Program-made: the position numbers and the translations under genes
In this document: piece by piece, positions 1 to 4,987 of the stretch
Numbering within the stretch: the stretch's first letter is position 1
Layout of the letters: each line of letters starts with the position of its first letter
Notes under the pieces: model-generated
Told to the model about the DNA's origin: nothing
Seen by the model: the letters and a program-made list of their open reading frames with translations, nothing else
The model's database searches: none
Source: Streptomyces novaecaesareae
GTDB taxonomy: Bacteria; Actinomycetota; Actinomycetes; Streptomycetales; Streptomycetaceae
Assembly: GCF_000716875.1 (NCBI RefSeq)
Contig: NZ_JNWQ01000145.1
Coordinates: 1-8,199 of the forward strand
Reading direction: 5' to 3'
Length of the DNA: 8,199 bases

Positions 1-59
1 GCCCCACCCACCGCCCACCGCCCCCTTCTCCCGCAGTCGGCCCTCCCGGCCCGTGGTGT

Positions 60-71
60 TACCGTCCGCCG
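60..71 (+). promoter_or_regulatory. Candidate leaderless -10 box of the DUF1152 gene
   Basis: TACCGT at 60-65 fits the actinomycete TANNNT -10 consensus and lies exactly 6 nt before the GTG at 72. No purine-rich Shine-Dalgarno sequence is present in the preceding 20 bases. Together these suggest transcription starting at the start codon itself. No convincing -35 is visible, so this is inference from spacing. Confidence 0.35.
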
Positions 72-1034
72 GTGACCTCTCTGCTGCAACCACCGCTGAT
101 CACCCGGCTGCTGGCCGCCGAACGCATCCTGATTGCCGGCGCCGGCGGCGGATTCGACGTGTACGCCGGGTTGCCCCTCGCCCTCGCCCTGCGCGCCGCG
201 GGCAAGGAGGTCCACCTGGCCAACCTCTCCTTCACCCACCTCTACGGTCTGCCCGCCGAGGTCTGGGCGGAGCCCGACGTGGCCATGATCCGGCCGGACA
301 CCGCCGCCCCCGAGGGCTACTTCCCGGAGCGCACCCTGGCCCGCTGGCTGCAGCTGCACGGGATGCCCGACACGGTGTGGGCCTTCCCGAAGGAGGGCGT
401 GCAGCCGCTGCGCGACGCCTACCGCGCGCTCGTCGCCCGGCTGGGCGTCGACGCCGTCCTGCTGGTGGACGGCGGCACCGACATCCTGATGCGCGGCGAC
501 GAGGCCGGACTCGGCACCCCGGAGGAGGACATGGCCAGCCTGGCCGCGGTGGCCGGCCTCACCGAGGTGCCCGAACGGCTGGTCGCCTGCCTGGGCTTCG
601 GCGTCGACGCCCACCACGGCGTCAACCACACCCTGGTGCTGGAGAACCTCGCCGCGCTGGACCGGGCCGGCGGCTACCTCGGCGCCTTCTCCATCCCGCG
701 CGACAGCCGGGAGGCGGTGCTCTACCTGGACGCCGTCGAGCACGCCCGCGCGGCCTTCCCGGAGCACCCCAGCATCGTCAACGGCTCGGTGGCGGCCGCC
801 CTGCGGGGCGAGTTCGGCGACGTCCGGTTCACCGAGCGGACCAAGGACAGCGAGCTGTTCGTCAATCCGCTGATGGCGATGTACTTCGGTGTCACGGTCG
901 AGGCGCTGGCCGCCGAGAACCGCTACCTGGACCGGCTGGAGCGCACCGTGGTGATGCGTCAGATCGCCACCGCCATCGCGGAGTTCCAGGACGAGCTGCC
1001 TCGGCAGCGGCCGCCCCGCCAGTTCCCGCACTGA
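72..1034 (+). CDS. DUF1152 domain-containing protein
   Basis: A 320-aa protein that reads as a full-length DUF1152 family member. Residues 18-36 carry a Gly-rich, Rossmann-like opening (ILIAGAGGGFDVYAGLP), followed by KEVHLANLSFT at 45-55. A central acidic motif, VDGGTDILMRGDE, lies at 132-144, and GFGVDAHHGVNH at 175-186. The Gly-rich loop and conserved Asp/His residues suggest nucleotide or small-ligand binding, but the family has no established reaction and none is assigned here. No signal peptide or membrane segment is seen, so it is probably cytoplasmic. The GTG at 72 is the only good start: the Gly-rich strand begins 17 residues later, as expected. There is no Shine-Dalgarno sequence, and a -10-like box lies 6 nt upstream. 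The gene converges on the FHA gene with a 62-bp gap and has no partner on its own strand in the window. Confidence 0.85.
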   Translation: MTSLLQPPLITRLLAAERILIAGAGGGFDVYAGLPLALALRAAGKEVHLANLSFTHLYGLPAEVWAEPDVAMIRPDTAAPEGYFPERTLARWLQLHGMPDTVWAFPKEGVQPLRDAYRALVARLGVDAVLLVDGGTDILMRGDEAGLGTPEEDMASLAAVAGLTEVPERLVACLGFGVDAHHGVNHTLVLENLAALDRAGGYLGAFSIPRDSREAVLYLDAVEHARAAFPEHPSIVNGSVAAALRGEFGDVRFTERTKDSELFVNPLMAMYFGVTVEALAAENRYLDRLERTVVMRQIATAIAEFQDELPRQRPPRQFPH

Positions 1035-1064
1035 CGGCGGCGGGGAGCCGCTTCGCGGGTCCGG

Positions 1065-1094
1065 GGCGGCCCCAGGGCGGCCCCAGGGCGGGCC
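1065..1094. repeat. Short 11-bp tandem repeat between convergent genes
   Basis: GGCGGCCCCAG occurs at 1065-1075 and 1076-1086, followed by a partial third copy. It lies in the 62-bp gap between the convergent DUF1152 and FHA genes. No clean long terminator hairpin is visible there. It is probably replication slippage in GC-rich spacer, and no function can be assigned. Confidence 0.6.
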
Positions 1095-1096
1095 GC

Positions 1097-1642
1097 TCAG
1101 AGGGTGGCGAGCCGGAACTCCAGGTTCCCGAAGCGCACCTCGTCGCCCGGCCGGACCCGGACGCCGCCCGCGATCCGGCGCCCGTTGACGTGCGTGCCGT
1201 TGGTCGAGCCGAGGTCGTACAGCGTCCAGCCGCCGTTCTCGTGCCGCAGTTCGGCGTGGTTCCGCGAGACGGAGGCGTCGTGCAGCCGCAGCCCGGAGCC
1301 GGGGATCCGGCCGATCGTCAACAGCCCGGCACCGGCCTCCGGCAGGCTCAGCCCGGGCAGCCGCTCGGTGCGCCAGGCCCGGCTCATCCGGTCGCCGAAG
1401 GCGGAGACCCGGCCGACCGCGCGCAGCACGAAGCGCTCGACCGGCCCGCCGGTCGGCAGCCCGGCCACCGCCGCCTCCAACTCGCCACGGCTGTTGGCCT
1501 GCAGGACGATGTCCATCCGGCCGAGGAAGGTGTCGTGCGAGAGCCGCCCGCTGCCCGCGCCGTCCTTCAGCACCCCGAGCGCCTGGTCCCGTTCGGCGTC
1601 GGAGGGCCGGATCCGGCCGGTGGGTAGCTCAGGAGGCGTCAT
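1097..1642 (-). CDS. DUF1707 and FHA domain-containing protein
   Basis: A 181-aa soluble two-domain protein. Residues 10-63 form a DUF1707 domain (IRPSDAERDQALGVLKDGAGSGRLSHDTF then a Glu-rich helix), which in actinobacteria usually sits at the N terminus of membrane-associated or regulatory proteins. Residues 105-181 form an FHA domain with the hallmark residues in place: GR at 111-112, SVSRNHAEL at 124-132 (phosphothreonine-contacting Ser/Arg and the SxxH turn) and LGSTNGTHVNG at 144-154. FHA domains bind phosphothreonine peptides, so a role reading Ser/Thr kinase signals is likely. No kinase or phosphatase partner adjoins it; the SpoIIE phosphatase 3.3 kb away may be unrelated. The ATG at 1642 is preferred to a GTG at 1684 because the usual short leader before DUF1707 starts there and a promoter-like TGGACA-N18-GACAAT precedes it by 6 nt. 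Confidence 0.88.
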   Translation of the reverse strand: MTPPELPTGRIRPSDAERDQALGVLKDGAGSGRLSHDTFLGRMDIVLQANSRGELEAAVAGLPTGGPVERFVLRAVGRVSAFGDRMSRAWRTERLPGLSLPEAGAGLLTIGRIPGSGLRLHDASVSRNHAELRHENGGWTLYDLGSTNGTHVNGRRIAGGVRVRPGDEVRFGNLEFRLATL

Positions 1643-1648
1643 GGCCAA

Positions 1649-1678
1649 ATTGTCGGCTCGGCCGGCTCGGGCTGTCCA
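1649..1678 (-). promoter_or_regulatory. Candidate leaderless promoter of the FHA gene
   Basis: Read on the minus strand, TGGACA (1678-1673) is followed by an 18-bp spacer and GACAAT (1654-1649), then 6 nt to the ATG at 1642. The -35 differs from TTGACA by one base and the spacing fits a housekeeping sigma promoter. The start codon falls at the predicted +1, in agreement with the lack of a ribosome binding site. Confidence 0.5.
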
Positions 1679-1769
1679 GATCACGCCGCGCGCGGGCGCT
1701 CGGTTCGTACGTCACGGCAGTCCAGACGCCCCGTCCGGGCGGGCGGTTCCGTACGGTTCCCGCAGGCCA

Positions 1770-1796
1770 ACGGGCCGTCAGTCTACGGGCCGTCAG
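1770..1796. repeat. 12-bp direct repeat at the DUF1697 stop codon
   Basis: ACGGGCCGTCAG occurs at 1770-1781 and again at 1785-1796, separated by 3 nt. The second copy contains the stop codon of the DUF1697 gene. It is probably a slippage duplication in the 150-bp spacer between two minus-strand genes. That spacer also holds CGTACG palindromes at 1706-1711 and 1750-1755, and otherwise nothing I can name. Confidence 0.55.
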
Positions 1797-2377
1797 GCCT
1801 TGCGGGCGGCGGCCAGGATCTTCTCCGTGGTGTGCAGGAACCGGGAGGTGACCGACCCCTGGTAGGCCTTGCCGAACAGGTCCTTGGTGACCCACTTGCC
1901 GTCCTGGAGGTGGATCACGACGTACGCGGCCCCCGCGTCGGCCCCGAGCACCTCGACGTCGCCCTTCGGTGAGCGGTAGGGGAGGGCGAGCGAGGCCGGC
2001 AGCGGCTCGGAGAGGAAGGCGACGACCAGCCGGACGTCCGGCGTCACCTCGACGCCCCGGAACGGCTCGGCGGCGAGCAGCCCGGCCACCTCGTCCACCG
2101 TCCGCAGCATCACCGGCACCGGGTAGCCGAGCGCACGCTCCAGGTGCTCCTCGATCCGCCCGGTCAGCGCGGCCCGCGCCGGCCCGGCGCCGGGCCGGTC
2201 GGCGGGCCGGTCGGTGGGCTCGTCCGTGGTGAAGAAGACGTTGCCGCTCTGGATGTACGAGCGGACGTTCCCCAGCCCCAGTTCGGCGAAGAGCGCCCGC
2301 AGCCGCTCCATCTTCACGGTGCGGCCGCCGACGTTGATCGCCCGCAGGAACGCGATGTAGGTGGTCGTGGTGGTCAC
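1793..2377 (-). CDS. DUF1697 domain-containing protein
   Basis: A 194-aa cytoplasmic protein matching DUF1697, a family of about 180 aa widespread in bacteria with no known reaction. Visible family signatures are YIAFLRAINVGGRTVKMERL at 7-26, VRSYIQSGNVFF at 38-49, and the C-terminal stretch VTSRFLHTTEKIL at 176-188. An Asp/Pro/Arg-rich insert at about 52-70 (DEPTDRPADRPGAGPARA) looks like a disordered, slippage-prone loop; similar loops vary in length among relatives. The start is GTG at 2377, as the N-terminal strand YIAFLRAINVGG begins 7 residues later and the whole family domain is covered. No Shine-Dalgarno sequence is present; CACACT lies 6 nt upstream. It is transcribed divergently from the PNPOx-fold gene out of a highly structured spacer, so the two may be co-regulated. 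Confidence 0.88.
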   Translation of the reverse strand: MTTTTTYIAFLRAINVGGRTVKMERLRALFAELGLGNVRSYIQSGNVFFTTDEPTDRPADRPGAGPARAALTGRIEEHLERALGYPVPVMLRTVDEVAGLLAAEPFRGVEVTPDVRLVVAFLSEPLPASLALPYRSPKGDVEVLGADAGAAYVVIHLQDGKWVTKDLFGKAYQGSVTSRFLHTTEKILAAARKA

Positions 2378-2379
2378 GC

Positions 2380-2515
2380 CGCCAGTGTGGCACCGCCGTA
2401 CGTCAGCAGGGCCTCCGTGCGACGGCGGGCACCTCCGTACGACGGCCGGAGCCTCCGTACGACGGCCGGGGCCTCCGTACGACGGCGGCCGTCGGCGCCG
2501 GGTGCCACACTGGCG
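2380..2515. repeat. 15-bp inverted repeat flanking the divergent spacer
   Basis: The left arm at 2380-2394 (CGCCAGTGTGGCACC) is the exact reverse complement of the right arm at 2501-2515 (GGTGCCACACTGGCG), 15 of 15 bases. Both arms stop 2 nt short of their gene's start codon, so the symmetry axis of the arms (2447.5) is also the midpoint between the two start codons. Confidence 0.9.
2392..2490. repeat. Tandem array of 20-bp repeats with CGTACG cores
   Basis: Four contiguous 20-bp units start at 2411, 2431, 2451 and 2471, with consensus GCCTCCGTACGACGGCCGGG. The first has CGTGCG in place of CGTACG. A degenerate 19-bp fifth unit at 2392-2410 matches 15 of 19 positions against the second unit. 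Each of the other units carries the 6-bp palindrome CGTACG inside a conserved CTCCGTACGACGG. The 20-bp period is not a multiple of three and no gene crosses it, so it is non-coding. A period of about two helical turns would put the cores on nearly the same DNA face, as in cooperative operator arrays. Confidence 0.88.
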
Positions 2516-2517
2516 CC

Positions 2518-2988
2518 ATGGCTACCTGGCAGGACTTCGAGCAGGCGGCTCCGGATCTGGCGCCCCTGGTACGGGCCCGGTTCGAGGCCAACAAGCACCA
2601 CGTCCTCGCGACGCTGCGCAAGGACGGTTCGCCCCGGGTGAGCGGCACGGAGGTCGAGTTCGTCGGCGCCGACCTGTGGCTCGGGTCGATGTACGGGGCG
2701 GTCAAGGCGCGCGACCTCCAGCGCGACGCCCGGTTCGCCCTGCACGCGCACCCGGGGGACGAGACCATGGCCGGCGGGGACTCCAAGCTCTCCGGCCGGG
2801 CGGTCGAGATCACCGACGAGACCGAACTCGCCGCGTTCGCCGCCGACCTGCCCGAGCCGCCGCCCACCCCGTTCCACGCCTTCCGGCTGGACATCGACCA
2901 GGTCGTGCACACCGCCGTGGAGGGCGAGCACCTGCTGGTCCGCAACTGGCACCCGGGCCGGCCGGTGGAGACGATCCAGCTCCACTGA
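2518..2988 (+). CDS. Pyridoxamine 5'-phosphate oxidase-fold flavin/F420-type protein
   Basis: A 156-aa single-domain protein of the PNPOx-like split-barrel fold. After an N-terminal helix (MATWQDFEQAAPDLAPLVRARF), strands run through HHVLATLRKDGSPRVSGTEVEF (27-48), LWLGSMYGAVKARDLQRDARFALHAH (54-79), an excised-looking loop GDETMAGGDSKLSG, AVEITDETELAAFAA, and a C-terminal FRLDIDQVVHTAVEGEHLLVRNWHPG. Proteins of this type bind FMN, F420 or haem and reduce or sequester small substrates. The LRKDGSPRVS turn is the usual cofactor phosphate-binding strand pair. The exact cofactor and substrate cannot be read from sequence, and pdxH itself is unlikely because the protein is short and lacks its C-terminal PNP-binding signature. 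The ATG at 2518 has no Shine-Dalgarno sequence and mirrors the DUF1697 start across the repeat-filled spacer. A palindromic hairpin follows the stop codon directly. Confidence 0.85.
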   Translation: MATWQDFEQAAPDLAPLVRARFEANKHHVLATLRKDGSPRVSGTEVEFVGADLWLGSMYGAVKARDLQRDARFALHAHPGDETMAGGDSKLSGRAVEITDETELAAFAADLPEPPPTPFHAFRLDIDQVVHTAVEGEHLLVRNWHPGRPVETIQLH

Positions 2989-3004
2989 CCGGCCCCGGGG
3001 CCGG
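2989..3004. terminator. Palindromic hairpin between convergent genes
   Basis: CCGGCCCCGGGGCCGG is a perfect 16-bp palindrome beginning at the base after the PNPOx stop codon and 24 bp before the end of the convergent ArsC-like gene. It can form a 6-bp all-GC stem with a 4-nt loop on either strand. It lacks a U-tract, which is common for actinomycete terminators; the bidirectional terminator role is inferred. Confidence 0.5.
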
Positions 3005-3027
3005 ACGCGCGCTACGACGGACACGCC

Positions 3028-3384
3028 CTACGGCAGAACCGACTTCACAGCCTCGGGAGTGCGGGCCACGACGGCGTGCCCGTCCTCCGCGGTGATGATC
3101 GGGCGCTGGATCAGGATGGGGTGCTCGGCCATCGCCGCGATCCAGCGGGCACGCTCGCCCTCCTCCCGGGGCCAGCCCTTCATCCCCAGGTCCTTCGCGG
3201 TCTGCTCGTCGATGCGGGTGATGTCCCACGGCTCCAGGCCCAGGCGCTCCAACACCTGCTCCAGCTCGGCCGCGGTCGGCGGGTCCTCCAAGTAGCGCCG
3301 CACGGTGTACTCGACGCCGGCGGCGTTCAGCTCGCCGAGCGCCGACCGGCACTTGCCGCAGCGCGGGTTGATCCAGATCTCCAT
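3028..3384 (-). CDS. ArsC/Spx-family thioredoxin-fold protein (putative arsenate reductase)
   Basis: A 118-aa protein with the ArsC-family layout: an N-terminal strand and redox loop MEIWINPRCGKCRSAL, a helical middle with YLEDPPTAAELEQVLERLGL, and the C-terminal ILIQRPIIT at 90-98 with ARTPEAV at 107-113. Cys9 matches the catalytic Cys of glutaredoxin-coupled ArsC, Arg94 the substrate-binding Arg of the QRPI motif, and Arg108 the third conserved Arg. A second Cys (Cys12) makes a CGKC pair, which could allow an intramolecular disulphide. The family also includes Spx and YffB regulators or reductases, so arsenate reduction is not proven. No arsenite pump, ArsR or ArsC partner gene adjoins it, which argues against a dedicated arsenic operon. 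ATG at 3384 is chosen over GTG at 3393 because it is preceded by AGGGTGG at good spacing and begins at the family's first strand. Confidence 0.83.
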   Translation of the reverse strand: MEIWINPRCGKCRSALGELNAAGVEYTVRRYLEDPPTAAELEQVLERLGLEPWDITRIDEQTAKDLGMKGWPREEGERARWIAAMAEHPILIQRPIITAEDGHAVVARTPEAVKSVLP

Positions 3385-3485
3385 ACCGCCCACCCTACCG
3401 AGCGGTCGGCACCCGGCCGGGCCGCGGACCGCACCCGCCCCCCGCCGCGAACCGCGCCGTACGGGAACTCCGCCGTGCCCGCCGG

Positions 3486-3499
3486 TGGTTCACGAACCA
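3486..3499. promoter_or_regulatory. 14-bp palindrome upstream of the P450 gene
   Basis: TGGTTC-AC-GAACCA has perfect 6-bp arms and a 2-bp centre, 36 bp before the P450 start codon in the divergent spacer shared with the ArsC-like gene. Size and position suit a homodimeric repressor site such as a TetR- or MarR-type operator, but no regulator gene adjoins it. No clear -10/-35 pair is seen next to it. Confidence 0.45.
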
Positions 3500-3520
3500 G
3501 GAAGCGTGACCGTGATCTCG

Positions 3521-3529
3521 GGAGGGGAG
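3521..3529 (+). promoter_or_regulatory. Ribosome binding site of the P450 gene
   Basis: GGAGGGGAG ends 6 nt before the ATG at 3536. It is the strongest purine run in the spacer and fixes that start over the in-frame GTG at 3506 and longer upstream extensions. Confidence 0.7.
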
Positions 3530-3535
3530 CACCGC

Positions 3536-4753
3536 ATGGACGGCGCGGCGATCATCGAGCAGTTGATGACCACGGAGGTCAGGGCCGACCCGTACCCGCT
3601 CTACGCGAGGGCGCTGGAGCTGGGCCCGGTGGCACCGGGCGGGGACGGGATGTTCGTGGCGAGCGGCTACGCGGCGGTCAACAAGGTGCTGCGCACGCCC
3701 GCCTTCGGCGTCGCCACCGCCGAGATGATGGCGGGCCTGGAGCCGGAGTTCATCGCGCACTCCTCGCTCGCCCTCTTCGGCCGCTCGATCCTCCAGCGCA
3801 ACGCCCCCGACCAGCCCCGGGTGCGCTCCCTGATCGCCTCGGTGTTCACCCCGCGCCGGGTCGCCGCGCTGCGCCCGGCGGTGGAGAGGGCGGTCGGTGA
3901 GCTGCTGGACGGGATGGCCGAGCAGGGCGCGGACGGTTCGCCGGTGGACTTCATGGACGCCTTCGCCTTCCGCCTCCCGGTCGGGGTGATCTGCGAGCTG
4001 CTCGGCGTCCCCGAGCAGGACCGCTACCGCTTCCGGGGCCTCGCCTCCGACCTGACCGTCGCCCTGGAGATCCTCGCGGACCTCGACGAACTGACCGCGG
4101 CCGACCGCGCCGCGGACGAGCTGTCCGACTACTTCACCGAGCTGGCCGCCGAACGGCTGGCCCGGCCGCAGGACGACCTGGTCAGCGACCTGGCCCGGAT
4201 CGCCGCCGAGGACGGCGAGCGGCTGTCCGCCCAGGAACTGCTGGCCAACCTGGTGCTGCTGCTGGTCGCCGGCTTCGAGACCACCACCAACCTGCTCGGC
4301 AACGGCCTCGCCCTGCTGTTCCGCCACCCCGAGGCGGCCGCCGGGCTGCGCAACGGTGCGATCACCCCGGCCGGCTTCACCGACGAGGTGCTGCGCTTCG
4401 ACTCCCCGGTGCAGGCCACCGGGCGGGTGGCGCTGGCGGACGGCCTGGAGATCGACGGGCTGCCGATCCCGGCCGGCAGCGGCGTGACGCTGCTGATCGG
4501 CGCGGCCAACCACGACCCGGCCCGGTACCGGCGCCCCGAGGTGTTCGACCCGACCCGCACCGACAGCCAGCCGCTCAGCTTCGGCGGCGGCCCGCACTTC
4601 TGCCTGGGCTCCCAGCTGGCGCGCCTGGAGGCCGAGGTCGCGGTGCCCGCCCTGCTGGACCGCTTCCCTCGGCTCGCCCCGGGTGGCGTCCCCACCCGGC
4701 GGGACCGGCTGGTCCTGCGCGGCTTCGAGACGCTACCGGTGACCGTGCGCTGA
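3536..4753 (+). CDS. Cytochrome P450
   Basis: A soluble 405-aa haem monooxygenase of normal length for a class I bacterial P450, using O2 and electrons from a ferredoxin/reductase to oxidise a small substrate. Landmarks in order are DPYPLYARAL at 18-27, the I-helix oxygen-activation motif AGFETT at 245-250, the K-helix ExxR at Glu284-Arg287 (EVLRFDSPVQ), the meander FDPTR at 337-341, and the haem loop FGGGPHFCLG at 349-358 with axial ligand Cys356. One oddity is in the C-helix: the usual DPPEHTRLR reads NAPDQPRVR at 89-97, so the His that normally contacts a haem propionate is Gln93, while the following Arg residues are kept. No ferredoxin, reductase, regulator or biosynthetic gene is adjacent, so it is an orphan P450 of unknown substrate. 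A purine-rich RBS, a palindrome upstream and a strong hairpin downstream make it look like a single-gene unit. Confidence 0.95.
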   Translation: MDGAAIIEQLMTTEVRADPYPLYARALELGPVAPGGDGMFVASGYAAVNKVLRTPAFGVATAEMMAGLEPEFIAHSSLALFGRSILQRNAPDQPRVRSLIASVFTPRRVAALRPAVERAVGELLDGMAEQGADGSPVDFMDAFAFRLPVGVICELLGVPEQDRYRFRGLASDLTVALEILADLDELTAADRAADELSDYFTELAAERLARPQDDLVSDLARIAAEDGERLSAQELLANLVLLLVAGFETTTNLLGNGLALLFRHPEAAAGLRNGAITPAGFTDEVLRFDSPVQATGRVALADGLEIDGLPIPAGSGVTLLIGAANHDPARYRRPEVFDPTRTDSQPLSFGGGPHFCLGSQLARLEAEVAVPALLDRFPRLAPGGVPTRRDRLVLRGFETLPVTVR

Positions 4754-4808
4754 GCGTGCCGTCCGCCCGTGCGGCGCGGTGCCGTGCCGCGTGGTGACCG
4801 TCCGCCGA

Positions 4809-4839
4809 CCGGCCCCCGACCGTCCGTGTCGGGGGCCGG
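4809..4839 (+). terminator. Hairpin terminator after the P450 gene
   Basis: A perfect 12-bp stem pairs CCGGCCCCCGAC (4809-4820) with GTCGGGGGCCGG (4828-4839) around the 7-nt loop CGTCCGT. It starts 55 bp after the P450 stop codon and separates that gene from the phosphatase. There is no U-tract, as often in actinomycetes. The remaining spacer to 4974 shows no further gene or clear promoter. Confidence 0.7.
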
Positions 4840-4974
4840 CCCGGCCCGGCCGGTCCGCGTCGCCCGGCCCGGAGGACGGGACGTTCGGCCGTTCGTGGCT
4901 GGGCCCTTCGTGGGAGAGCATGGAGGGGCGAAACAGGTCATACCGGGACGATTCCCCCGGGATGGCCACCAGCC

Positions 4975-4980
4975 AGGAGG
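4975..4980 (+). promoter_or_regulatory. Ribosome binding site of the phosphatase gene
   Basis: A consensus AGGAGG lies 7 nt before the GTG at 4988. This decides the start: the reading frame stays open upstream to 4769, but nothing there looks like protein of this family and the P450 terminator lies in it. Confidence 0.85.
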
Positions 4981-4987
4981 TCCCGCC

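Larger units (their letters stand above)
2378..2517. promoter_or_regulatory. Mirror-symmetric divergent promoter/operator region
   Basis: This 140-bp spacer separates the GTG of the DUF1697 gene (2377, -) from the ATG of the PNPOx-fold gene (2518, +). Each start codon is preceded by the same sequence, GGTGCCACACTGGCG, on its own strand. CACACT therefore lies 6 nt before both starts and could act as a -10 box for two leaderless transcripts. The interval between the arms is filled with 20-bp tandem repeats where the -35 boxes and operators should be. A 6-bp hairpin (CGACGG-CGG-CCGTCG, 2480-2494) overlaps the last repeat. The promoter role is inferred from position and symmetry. Confidence 0.5.

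Noticed and set aside
53..1627. Long plus-strand open frame (524 codons) over the DUF1152 and FHA genes
   Set aside because: The translation is low-complexity Arg/Pro/Gly sequence typical of an off-frame in high-GC DNA, and it crosses two genes with clear family motifs.
2411..2490. CRISPR array
   Set aside because: The 20-bp units are contiguous with no unique spacers, and no cas genes are present.
1793..2988. Toxin-antitoxin or defence pair made by DUF1697 and the PNPOx-fold gene
   Set aside because: The genes are divergent rather than overlapping in an operon, and neither family has a known toxin or antiphage role. Only co-regulation is suggested.
1706..3463. CGTACG palindromes at 1706-1711, 1750-1755 and 3458-3463 as extra copies of the 20-bp operator
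   Set aside because: Only the 6-bp core is shared, and the same hexamer also occurs inside coding regions (for example near 1921, 5354 and 5590), so it is not specific enough alone.
3305..3535. N-terminal extension of the P450 frame upstream of 3536
   Set aside because: The extension overlaps the ArsC-like gene, reads as low-complexity sequence, and the strong RBS at 3521-3529 marks ATG 3536.
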